Source: Gammaproteobacteria bacterium
GTDB taxonomy: Bacteria; Pseudomonadota; Gammaproteobacteria; Nevskiales; Nevskiaceae
Reading direction: 5' to 3'
Assembly (NCBI GenBank): GCA_016182805.1
Contig: JACPFV010000050.1
Coordinates: forward strand, 1 to 37,076
Length of the DNA: 37,076 nucleotides
Made by a program: the position numbers and the translations under genes. Under the pieces are notes generated by a model, which was given only the letters and a program-made list of their open reading frames with translations, searched no databases and was not told the origin of the DNA. Shown here piece by piece: positions 6,997 through 14,131 of the stretch (positions are counted from its first letter, which is position 1; the number at the start of each line of letters is the position of its first letter).

Positions 6997-7287
6997 TCAG
7001 CAGCAGCGCACCAACAGGCCTTGCAGCTCGGTCAACCGGAGCAGGATGCGCTGGCGGTCGGGCCGGTAAATCACTTCCTTGCCGCGACGCTCGCACTGCA
7101 GCAGGCCGGCCTGACGCATCACCGAAAGATGCTCGGACGTCGCGGCCTGGCTCAGCCCGGCCTCGGCCGCCACCTCGTTCACCGTGCGCTCCTTGCCGTC
7201 GATGAACAGCATCAGCAGTCGCTGCCGCGTCTCGCTGGCCAGCGCCTTGAGGAAGGTTTGCAGTTCGGCTGCGACGAGGCACTTCAT
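6997..7287 (-). CDS. ArsR/SmtB-family transcriptional regulator
   Basis: A 96-residue winged-helix repressor. The fold is evident: LKALASETRQRLLMLF (helices 1-2), TVNEVAAEAGLSQAATSEHLSVMRQAGLL as helix-turn-helix with the SxxSxHLxxLxxAGL-type signature, then CERRGKEVIYRP for the wing. Known ArsR proteins release DNA when metals, redox signals or other ligands bind. The classic ELCVCDL metal site is absent. Cys are found at position 3, at the wing and as a CC pair at the C-terminus, so a thiol-based or metal signal is possible (inference). Start at 7287 was chosen because the longer frame lacks similarity and because the operator lies just upstream. It is divergent from the cytochrome cluster and upstream of the methyltransferase. 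Confidence 0.9.
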   Translation of the reverse strand: MKCLVAAELQTFLKALASETRQRLLMLFIDGKERTVNEVAAEAGLSQAATSEHLSVMRQAGLLQCERRGKEVIYRPDRQRILLRLTELQGLLVRCC

Positions 7288-7299
7288 GATCGCTGTCGT

Positions 7300-7318
7300 A
7301 TCGTTTATGTTCGATATG
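7300..7318. promoter_or_regulatory. Candidate ArsR autoregulatory operator
   Basis: ATCGTTTATGTTCGATATG lies 13 bp upstream of the arsR-type start codon and shares 13 of 19 bases, including both ends, with the element at 6963. The position fits autorepression. Beyond it, 7319-7442 holds no recognisable gene or repeat. Confidence 0.5.
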
Positions 7319-7442
7319 TTAGCCGGCCACGGATCAAGAGGCAAGCTCCCGCGGCGGCGGGATGATCCAGATCGATCCGCGGTTGCTGCGGCGCAACGAT
7401 AATGCGCGAGCCGGCGCGCCGCGTAATTCGTCTTCCCCTCGT

Positions 7443-7456
7443 TTGACATAAGTCAA
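7443..7456. promoter_or_regulatory. FNR/DNR-type box of the cytochrome/TonB cluster
   Basis: TTGACATAAGTCAA has the same TTGAC-N4-GTCAA architecture as the site at 5146. It precedes the first cytochrome gene by 158 bp. At the -41.5 spacing typical of class II activation the transcript would start near 7491; TAGCGT at 7479-7484 is the only, weak, -10 candidate. The remaining sequence to 7614 shows nothing else that can be named. Control of the heme-rich cluster by oxygen or nitric oxide is the natural reading, but the regulator gene is not in the window. Confidence 0.55.
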
Positions 7457-7614
7457 CCCTCCCCCGCCGCAATTTGCGTAGCGTGCCGGACAGGGGGCGA
7501 TACGCGCCCCCGCCTCGCAACGCTGCGACAACCGGACAGCCAGATCGGGTCGCGAGTGCCGCAGCCAGGGAATGCGGCCGCGTGCGAGTCCGTCGGACGC
7601 TGGGGGAGAACGCG

Positions 7615-8331
7615 ATGAGAGCACCGGGACGAATCCGGATGTTGGCTGCGGCCGGCCTTGCGCTGGCCGCCTTCATGACCGGTTGCGGGGACAGCAAGCC
7701 GGATCGCGCCGAGGTCGCTGCCGACAGCGCGGCCGCCGCGCAGCAGGCGCAGAGCCTGCTCGGCGCCGGCAAGGCGGCCGGCGGCAAGGAGCTGTTCGCC
7801 GCCTGCCAGGGCTGCCACGGCGCCGACGGCGGCGGCATGCCGGCGCTCAACGCGCCGACGCTCGCGGGACTCGACGCGGCTTATCTCAAGCGTCAGCTGC
7901 ACAACTTCCGCACCGGCCTGCGCGGCAAGCATGCCGACGACACGCTCGGCGCGCAGATGGCCGCAATCGCGGCGACGCTGCCCGACGATGCCGCGGTCGA
8001 TGCGGTCGTCGCCTACATCGACAAGCTCGACGCGCGCCGGCCGGCGGCGACGATCGGCGGCGACGTGAAGCGCGGCGCCGACTTCTACAGCAACCTGTGC
8101 GGCTCCTGCCACGGCCCGAACGCCGAGGGCAACGCGCTGCTCGAAGCCCCGGCGCTGGCGGGAGTGGACGACTGGTACCTGCTGCGGCAGCTCACGCACT
8201 TCCGCAACGGCGTGCGCGGCGTGCATCCGCAGGACCGCCACGGCCGGCAGATGCGCATCATGGCGCCGACGCTGCCCGACGAGGCGATCACGCGCGACGT
8301 TCTGGCGTACATCGGCACCCTGAAGTCCTAG
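7615..8331 (+). CDS. Diheme cytochrome c (c4-like) lipoprotein
   Basis: A 238-residue exported cytochrome with two similar class-I domains. A lipobox (AFMTGC) ends the signal peptide. Heme-binding motifs are CQGCH (Cys64-His68) and CGSCH (Cys162-His166); candidate axial Met ligands lie in AQMAAIAATLPDD and RIMAPTLPDE, at matching places in each half. The two halves repeat the pattern AP-LAG-D-YL-RQL-FR-G-RG, as in cytochrome c4 or c553-type proteins that shuttle electrons in the periplasm. It is the first gene of the 11-gene cluster; the next gene begins 8 bp later. A lipid-anchored electron carrier serving the two heme proteins downstream is a reasonable inference. ATG at 7615 follows GGGGGAGA. 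Confidence 0.9.
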   Translation: MRAPGRIRMLAAAGLALAAFMTGCGDSKPDRAEVAADSAAAAQQAQSLLGAGKAAGGKELFAACQGCHGADGGGMPALNAPTLAGLDAAYLKRQLHNFRTGLRGKHADDTLGAQMAAIAATLPDDAAVDAVVAYIDKLDARRPAATIGGDVKRGADFYSNLCGSCHGPNAEGNALLEAPALAGVDDWYLLRQLTHFRNGVRGVHPQDRHGRQMRIMAPTLPDEAITRDVLAYIGTLKS

Positions 8332-8339
8332 CGCCCGTC

Positions 8340-9575
8340 ATGCGCTTGCGCACGCCGATCCTGGCGCTGCTGCTGCTGCCGGCGGCGCACGCCGCCGCGC
8401 CGCGCGGCGACGCGGTGGAATGGACGCTCAACGACGTCTGCCCGGCGGGCTTCGCGCTCGAAGACGGCGGCTGCCGGCTGCGCAGCCTGTACCGCGGCCT
8501 CGACTCGCTGCAGGGCGCCGGCGTGGGCGGCCCGCAGACCGGCCTGCCGCCGCTGCGCGAGGGCTTTTCGCCGCAGCAGATCGACCTCGGCCGGCTGCTG
8601 TTCTTCGATCCGGTGCTGTCGGTGGATGGCAGCCTCGCCTGCGCCAGTTGCCACGACCCGGAGCGCGGCTTCGCCGACGGCCTGGCGCTGAGCCCCGGCG
8701 TCAACGGACTGCAAACCGGGCGCTCGACGCCGAGCCTGTGGAACGTCGGCTTCCTCAAGCGCCTGACCTGCGCCGGGCGCGCGCCGACCCTGGAGCAGCC
8801 GGCGCAGGGTCCGCTGTTTGCCGCCAACGAGATGGGCAACTCGCCCGAGCGCCTGGCGGAATCGCTCAACGCCATCCCCGCGTACCGCACGCTGTTCCGC
8901 CAGGTCTACGGCGGCGACGGCACGATCCGGGCGGAGCAGGTGTACGCCGCCCTCGCCGCCTTCCAGTCGACGCTGGTGTCGCTCAACAGCCGCTACGACC
9001 TCTACGCGGCCGGCTTCCACGAGGCGCTGAACGAGCGCGAGATCGAGGGCATGAACGTGTTCCGCTCGTTCGTCGCGCGCTGCGCGGAGTGCCACACGCC
9101 GCCGCTGTTCACCAACCAGCAGATCGCGGTGATCGGCACGCCGGAGCCGGAAGGCCGCGCCTTCGATCCCGGCGCGCAGAAGATCGGCGGCGACGCCTCG
9201 CAGCGCGGCGGCTTCAAGGTGCCGTCGCTGCGCAACATCGCGCGCACCGCGCCGTACATGCATTCCGGCCGATTCAAGACGCTGCGCGAGGCGGTGGCGT
9301 TCTACAACGGCGGGCGCGGCCACGCGGTGCCGCCGGGGGAGAAGCTGAGCCTGCACTGGCACATCTGGGAACCCAAGCTCGCCGAGCGCGAGATCGACCG
9401 GCTGGTCGACTTCCTGCAAACGCTCACCGACGAGCGCTACACGCCGCAGATTCCGGCGCGCGTGCCTTCCGGCCTGGCGCCGGGCGGCGGCGGCCTTCCG
9501 CAAGAAACGACCGGCGGTCCGGCGCAAGGCGCGACCGCGGCCGCCGCATACCGAACGCGAATCGAGGAGAACTAG
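8340..9575 (+). CDS. MauG/cytochrome c peroxidase-like diheme protein
   Basis: A 411-residue periplasmic protein of the bacterial diheme peroxidase/MauG superfamily. It has a signal peptide (1 to about 19), heme sites CASCH (Cys101) and CAECH (Cys248), the LGRLLFFDPVLS block preceding heme 1, and the SLRNIARTAPYMHSGRF block typical of the family near heme 2. True peroxidases reduce H2O2 with electrons from small cytochromes; MauG relatives oxidise protein or organic substrates through high-valent iron. Which applies is unclear. An N-terminal extension carries a Cys pair (Cys34, Cys45 in CPAGF...GGC) that could form a disulfide. The C-terminal about 40 residues are Gly/Ala/Pro-rich. It is placed 8 bp after the diheme cytochrome and 3 bp before the beta-helix gene, so the three are surely co-transcribed. 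Confidence 0.88.
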   Translation: MRLRTPILALLLLPAAHAAAPRGDAVEWTLNDVCPAGFALEDGGCRLRSLYRGLDSLQGAGVGGPQTGLPPLREGFSPQQIDLGRLLFFDPVLSVDGSLACASCHDPERGFADGLALSPGVNGLQTGRSTPSLWNVGFLKRLTCAGRAPTLEQPAQGPLFAANEMGNSPERLAESLNAIPAYRTLFRQVYGGDGTIRAEQVYAALAAFQSTLVSLNSRYDLYAAGFHEALNEREIEGMNVFRSFVARCAECHTPPLFTNQQIAVIGTPEPEGRAFDPGAQKIGGDASQRGGFKVPSLRNIARTAPYMHSGRFKTLREAVAFYNGGRGHAVPPGEKLSLHWHIWEPKLAEREIDRLVDFLQTLTDERYTPQIPARVPSGLAPGGGGLPQETTGGPAQGATAAAAYRTRIEEN

Positions 9576-9578
9576 CTC

Positions 9579-10976
9579 ATGAAGGCCATCCTGCGAGGAC
9601 TGCTGCCGCTGCTGCTCGTCGCCGTCGCCGCCCCGCTGTCCGCCGCCGAGATCGCGGTCAAGGACGGCGAGTCGATCCAGGCGGCGGTCAAGCGCGCCAA
9701 GCCCGGCGACGTCGTGCTGATCCATCCCGGCCAGTACCGCGAGAGCGTGTACGTCGACAAGGACGACATCACGCTGCGCGGCGTGGTGGTCGAAGGCAAG
9801 TGGCCCACGCTCGACGGCGAAGGCAAGCGCAACGACGCCATCCTCTACTCCGGCAACGGCATCGTCGTCGAGTGGCTCAAGATCGTGCGCTACAAGGGCA
9901 ACGGCATCATGGGCCAGGCCGGCAACAACTTCGCGATCCGCTACAACGTGATCGACGACGCCGGCGTCTACGGCATCTTCCCGCAGTTCGGGCAGAACGG
10001 CGTCATCGAATACAACGTCCTGAGCCGGATCTCGGACGCGGCGATCTACGTCGGCATGTGCGACCACATCGACGTGCGCAACAACGAGGTGTTCGGCAGC
10101 GTCGCGGGCATCGAGATCGAGAACAGCCGCCACAACCTGGTCGAGAACAACTACGCGCACGACAACACCGCCGGCATCCTCGCCTTCATCACGCCGGGCC
10201 TGCCGATCAAGACCGCCTACGACATCGTCATCCGCAACAACTTCATCGTGAACAACAACACGCCGAACTTCGGCGCGCCGGGCTCGATCGTGTCGAAGCT
10301 GCCGGTGGGTATCGGCGTGGTGGTGATGGCGGCGGACGACGTCGTCATCGAGGGCAACATCGTCAGCGGCAACAACACCGCCGGCGTGGTCGTCACCGAC
10401 CTTTCGTTCATCACCGACATCGCCAGCGACCCGGAGTCCGAGCCCAACCCCGACCGCACCAAGGTGCTCGACAACCTGATGTTCGACAACGGCGCCGACC
10501 CGGTCGCCGAGGTCAAGGCGGCGATGCTGTCGCAGTTCTCCAAGCGCGGCCCGGACATCCTCGCCGCGCCGGGCAGCGCCCAGGCCCCCGACAAGTGCAT
10601 CGCCGGCCGCGATCGCTACACCACCTTCGGCGTCAAGAAGTGGGCGGACTGCGGCGCCGCCGGCACCGCCAACGTCCGCAGCCACCGCCTGGCGGAAAAG
10701 GTGGCGCCGCGCACCATCGCCAACGACGAGGGCCGCATCGAGCACCTGTACAAGGGCATCTGCGCCGGCTGCCACGCCTACAACATGCGCATGATCGGGC
10801 CGCCGACCATCGCGCTGCAGGCGCAGTACGAGGGCAACCCGCAGGGCATCGCCGACTACCTGGCCAACCCGATGAAGAAGCGCGTGGACTTTCCGCCGAT
10901 GCCGCCGCAGGACCACCTTTCGCCGGAGGTGCGGCTCAAGGTCGCGGAGTACCTGCTGAACAAGGTCAAGAAGTAA
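9579..10976 (+). CDS. Beta-helix protein fused to cytochrome c
   Basis: A 465-residue secreted protein of two parts. After a signal peptide (1 to about 23), residues about 25-300 form a right-handed parallel beta-helix: IQAAVKRAKPGDVVLIHPGQY at the cap, then many turns of the form xxIxxNxxxxxxxGIxxx (for example NNEVFGSVAGIEIENSRHNLVENN), as in NosD/CASH-type domains. The last about 80 residues are a class-I cytochrome c with CAGCH at 395-399 and a likely axial Met441 in FPPMPPQ. Similar beta-helix proteins are known to occur paired with heme proteins of unknown function (from memory, the family paired with the SO2930-type diheme cytochromes); here the heme domain is on the same chain. It could be a substrate-binding scaffold wired for electron transfer, for instance for a carbohydrate or other polymer; this is inference. 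Confidence 0.85.
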   Translation: MKAILRGLLPLLLVAVAAPLSAAEIAVKDGESIQAAVKRAKPGDVVLIHPGQYRESVYVDKDDITLRGVVVEGKWPTLDGEGKRNDAILYSGNGIVVEWLKIVRYKGNGIMGQAGNNFAIRYNVIDDAGVYGIFPQFGQNGVIEYNVLSRISDAAIYVGMCDHIDVRNNEVFGSVAGIEIENSRHNLVENNYAHDNTAGILAFITPGLPIKTAYDIVIRNNFIVNNNTPNFGAPGSIVSKLPVGIGVVVMAADDVVIEGNIVSGNNTAGVVVTDLSFITDIASDPESEPNPDRTKVLDNLMFDNGADPVAEVKAAMLSQFSKRGPDILAAPGSAQAPDKCIAGRDRYTTFGVKKWADCGAAGTANVRSHRLAEKVAPRTIANDEGRIEHLYKGICAGCHAYNMRMIGPPTIALQAQYEGNPQGIADYLANPMKKRVDFPPMPPQDHLSPEVRLKVAEYLLNKVKK

Positions 10977-11014
10977 GCGCACGGCCTCGTCACGCGAACC
11001 GGGGGGAGACGGAC

Positions 11015-13303
11015 ATGCACCATCTTTCGAGGATGCGCCGCGCGCTGCACGCCGCCCTGCCGCTGGGCGCGGCGCTCGCCGCCGGCGCGGGCTGGGCGGC
11101 GCCGCGCAACCTGGAGTTGGAGGAGATCGTCGTCACCGCGCAGAAGCGCGAGCAGAGCGAGTTGAGCGTGCCGGTGACGATCGACACCTTCACCTTCCAG
11201 GATATCGAGCGCACCGGCGCGCTGACCCTGGAGGACATCCAGTCCTACATCCCCGGCTTCGAGATGGGAGAGGAGGTCTACGGCGGCGGCGTGACCCAGA
11301 ACGGCATCACCATCCGCGGCATTTTCAGCTCCAACATCAGCACCGGCGGCGATCCGTCCGTGGCCTCGTTCCTGGACGGCGTCTACCTGCCGCGCGCGGC
11401 GATCACGGTGCCGTTCTCCGACATCGAGCGCGTCGAGGTGCTCAAGGGGCCGCAGGGCACGCTGTTCGGGCGCAACGCCGCCGCCGGCGTGGTGAACATC
11501 ATTCCGAACGCGCCCAAGGACGAGCTGGAGGGGTTCGTCATGGCCAAGTTCGGCGACTACGGGCTGCGCCGCTACGAGGCCATGCTCAACGTGCCGCTGG
11601 GCGCCGGCTTCGCGCTGCGCGCCAACGCCCTCACCAACGCCCGCGACGCGGTGGTGGAGAACATGGGACCGGCCAAGCCCGATCCGCGCATGCAGGACAA
11701 CCAGTTCGGTCGCCTGGCGCTGCGCTGGGACGACGGCGAGCGCCTGTTCGCCCAGCTCGCGTACGACATCGACCGCGTCGACAACGGGCCCAAGGCGGCG
11801 ATGGGCATCAGCGAGAAATATTCCAACTACCCCAATCCGCAGGACCGCAAGCTCAACACCGACGCCATCGGCGGCGGCGAGCGGCGCGACATGGACGCCT
11901 GGACCGGCCGCGTGCAGTACGACTTCGCCGAGAGCTGGTCGGCCAAGCTGACCTCCAGCTACCGGCGCTTCGACACCTACAACCTGCAGGACGAGGACGG
12001 CACCGCGACGCACCGCGTTTACGTGCACACCAACAACCTCGAAGACTCGGACATCTTCTACAACGAGTTGCAGTTCAACTACGCGCACGACCTGTTCAAC
12101 CTGGTGTTCGGCGCGACCTACAGCAAGGAGCATACCTACCAGCTGACCGACCTGACCGCGAGCTGGCAGGCCTTCGTCGAGCTGGCCTCGGGCGAGTACG
12201 GGCTGCCGCCGGACGTCATCAACGACCTGCTGGGACCCGGCATCGAGGGGCGCTATCTCAACGAGACGATGACGAACACCGGCGTGTTCGACGCCTACGG
12301 CGCCTACGGCGACGTGGACCTGCGCGTGACCGAGCGCCTCAACGTGCTGTTCGGCCTGCGCTACAGCATCGACCGCAAGTGGTTCAGCTGGCTGGCGCCG
12401 GTGGGCGACTTCCCGGTGCAGCAGGCGCAGGGCGCGAATTTCTTCCTCAACACCGAGAACGGTGGGCTTGAAACCGACCGCCGCAATTGGGATCAGGTCA
12501 CCGGGCGCCTGGTGGTGAACTACCAGTTGTTCGAGAACGCGCTGGGCTTCGTCTCCTATTCCACCGGCTACAAGTCGGGCGGCTTCGATTCGCTCACCCC
12601 GCCCTCGCGCGTGGACCCGCTGGCGCCGGAGCATGTCAAGAACCTCGAAGGCGGACTCAAGGGCGACTTCTTCGACTCGCGCGTCCGCACCCAGCTGGCG
12701 CTGTTCGCCACCGACATGGCCGACCGCCAGGAGGCGATCGAGTCCAAGGAGCCGGACAGCATGGCCGCGGTGCCGCGCATCATCAACACCGACGAGAAGA
12801 TCCGCGGCGTCGAGCTGACGCTGGACTGGGTGCCGGTGCAGAGCTTCCGCACCGGCGTGGTCTACACCATCCGCCGCCAGCGGTCGAAGCGCGAGGCGCA
12901 CTACAACGCCCAGGGCGAGTACGTGCCCAACGAGGTCGAGAAGGCGCGCGCGCCGCAGGAATACACGCTGACCCTGGACTGGCTGCCGTCCAACCCGCTC
13001 GGCGACGTGCTGATCCATTTCGACTACATCTTCGACCAGAACACCGACCCGCAGAACGAGGACCACGTCCCCGAGTTCAACGACATCCCCGGCTACGGCG
13101 CGGACACGCACCTGCTCAACGCGCGCATCGCCTGGACCTCGCCGGCGCAGCGCTACGAGATCGCGCTGTGGGGCAAGAACCTGCTCGACAGCAACCGCGT
13201 GGCGCAACCCCGCGGCCTGGCCGGCGCGGCGATCGGCGCCTATCACGTGGCCATCGAAGAGCCGCAGACCGCCGGCGTCGACCTGCGCATCAACCTGTGG
13301 TGA
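11015..13303 (+). CDS. TonB-dependent outer-membrane receptor
   Basis: A 762-residue receptor. A signal peptide ending near WAA is followed by the TonB box (EEIVVTAQ, residues 36-43), a plug domain (SVPVTIDTF, IQSYIPGF, ITIRGIFSSN, VASFLDGVYLPR, IERVEVLKGPQGTLFGRNAAAGVVNI) and a 22-strand barrel with alternating aromatic strands, ending in RINLW. The plug form (FGRNAAAGVVN) is common in receptors of the large group found in Sphingomonadales and marine gammaproteobacteria that handle diverse substrates as well as siderophores. No substrate can be assigned. Its position between a heme-rich module and a complete Ttp/Exb set suggests that all serve the same substrate. The GGGGGGAG Shine-Dalgarno lies before ATG 11015. 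Confidence 0.93.
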   Translation: MHHLSRMRRALHAALPLGAALAAGAGWAAPRNLELEEIVVTAQKREQSELSVPVTIDTFTFQDIERTGALTLEDIQSYIPGFEMGEEVYGGGVTQNGITIRGIFSSNISTGGDPSVASFLDGVYLPRAAITVPFSDIERVEVLKGPQGTLFGRNAAAGVVNIIPNAPKDELEGFVMAKFGDYGLRRYEAMLNVPLGAGFALRANALTNARDAVVENMGPAKPDPRMQDNQFGRLALRWDDGERLFAQLAYDIDRVDNGPKAAMGISEKYSNYPNPQDRKLNTDAIGGGERRDMDAWTGRVQYDFAESWSAKLTSSYRRFDTYNLQDEDGTATHRVYVHTNNLEDSDIFYNELQFNYAHDLFNLVFGATYSKEHTYQLTDLTASWQAFVELASGEYGLPPDVINDLLGPGIEGRYLNETMTNTGVFDAYGAYGDVDLRVTERLNVLFGLRYSIDRKWFSWLAPVGDFPVQQAQGANFFLNTENGGLETDRRNWDQVTGRLVVNYQLFENALGFVSYSTGYKSGGFDSLTPPSRVDPLAPEHVKNLEGGLKGDFFDSRVRTQLALFATDMADRQEAIESKEPDSMAAVPRIINTDEKIRGVELTLDWVPVQSFRTGVVYTIRRQRSKREAHYNAQGEYVPNEVEKARAPQEYTLTLDWLPSNPLGDVLIHFDYIFDQNTDPQNEDHVPEFNDIPGYGADTHLLNARIAWTSPAQRYEIALWGKNLLDSNRVAQPRGLAGAAIGAYHVAIEEPQTAGVDLRINLW

Positions 13304-13341
13304 GGCGGGCCGCGCCCGCGTTTCATTGGGAGTCCGATGGG

Positions 13342-14124
13342 ATGAATAAGCAAACGGCAATGCGGCGCCGCTTTCGCGCACCGCTGACGGGCGGGGCGCT
13401 GCTGATGCTGGCGGCGGCGGGCGCGGCGGCGGCCGAGGTCGGCGAGGTCGTTGCCGCCGGCGAGCGGTGGCTGGTGGCGCAGGTCGAAAGCCAGCGCCGC
13501 ATCGATTCGCTGGGCGACGAGCGGCGCTCGCTGGCCGAGGAATACCGCACGGTCCTGCGCGAGATCGAGGGCCTGAACGCCTATAACCGCCAGTTGCAGC
13601 GCCAGATCCAGTTGCAGGACGACGAAATCGGCGTCCTGGACGCCTCCATCGCCCAGGCGACGATGGTCGACCGCCAGATCCTGCCGCTGATGCTGCGCAT
13701 GGCCGACGCGCTGGAGCAGTTCGTCGCGCTGGACCTGCCGTTCCTGCCGGAGGAGCGTGCGCAGCGCCTGCGCTTCGTGCGCGAGGCCATCGACCGCGTC
13801 GACGTCTCGGTGGCGGAGAAATTCCGCCAGGTGCTGGAGGCGTACCAGGTGGAGCTGGAGTTCGGCCGCACCATCGAGGCCTACACCGGCTCGACCGAAA
13901 TCGACGGGCGCAAGCTCGAAGTCGACTTCCTGCGCGTGGGCCGCATCGGCCTCTACTACCAGACGCTCGACGGCACGCGCTCGGGCCGCTGGGACGCCAA
14001 GGCGCGGCGCTGGGCCGCCCTGCCGGCGGCGGATCGCAATCCGCTGCGCGACGCGATCCGCGTGGCGCGCAAGCTGACCGCGCCCGATCTCCTGACCCTG
14101 CCGCTGCCCACGGCCGCGAGGTAA
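13342..14124 (+). CDS. DUF3450 periplasmic coiled-coil protein
   Basis: A 260-residue exported protein of the DUF3450 family, equivalent to the first gene of Vibrio TonB2-type loci. A signal peptide of about 35 residues is followed by a long coiled-coil region (about residues 40-110, with RRSLAEEYRTVLREIEGLNAYNRQLQRQ and similar heptads) and a C-terminal half with GRTIEAYTG and RVGRIGLYYQT, which I recall as conserved in this family. The function is not established; association with the TtpC-ExbB-ExbD-TonB complex is based on constant gene order. The gene starts 38 bp after the receptor gene and ends 7 bp before the TtpC-like gene. Confidence 0.85.
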   Translation: MNKQTAMRRRFRAPLTGGALLMLAAAGAAAAEVGEVVAAGERWLVAQVESQRRIDSLGDERRSLAEEYRTVLREIEGLNAYNRQLQRQIQLQDDEIGVLDASIAQATMVDRQILPLMLRMADALEQFVALDLPFLPEERAQRLRFVREAIDRVDVSVAEKFRQVLEAYQVELEFGRTIEAYTGSTEIDGRKLEVDFLRVGRIGLYYQTLDGTRSGRWDAKARRWAALPAADRNPLRDAIRVARKLTAPDLLTLPLPTAAR

Positions 14125-14131
14125 TCCGCCG

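Noticed and set aside
8340-9575. Rubber oxygenase RoxA/RoxB as identity of the diheme protein
   Set aside because: Those proteins are about 650-700 residues; this one has 411 and no extra domains. Only superfamily membership is supported.
9579-10976. NosD copper-loading protein of nitrous oxide reductase
   Set aside because: The beta-helix is similar in type, but no nosZ, nosR, nosF or nosY gene is near and NosD has no cytochrome domain.
8328-10982. Minus-strand frame of 884 codons
   Set aside because: Shadow of the heme genes; no motif, repetitive Arg/Val/Ala composition.
8420-13303. A single plus-strand frame of 1627 codons spanning three genes
   Set aside because: Only the part from 11015 is real (the receptor). 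The upstream part is the wrong frame of the diheme and beta-helix genes and reads as Arg/Ala-rich filler.
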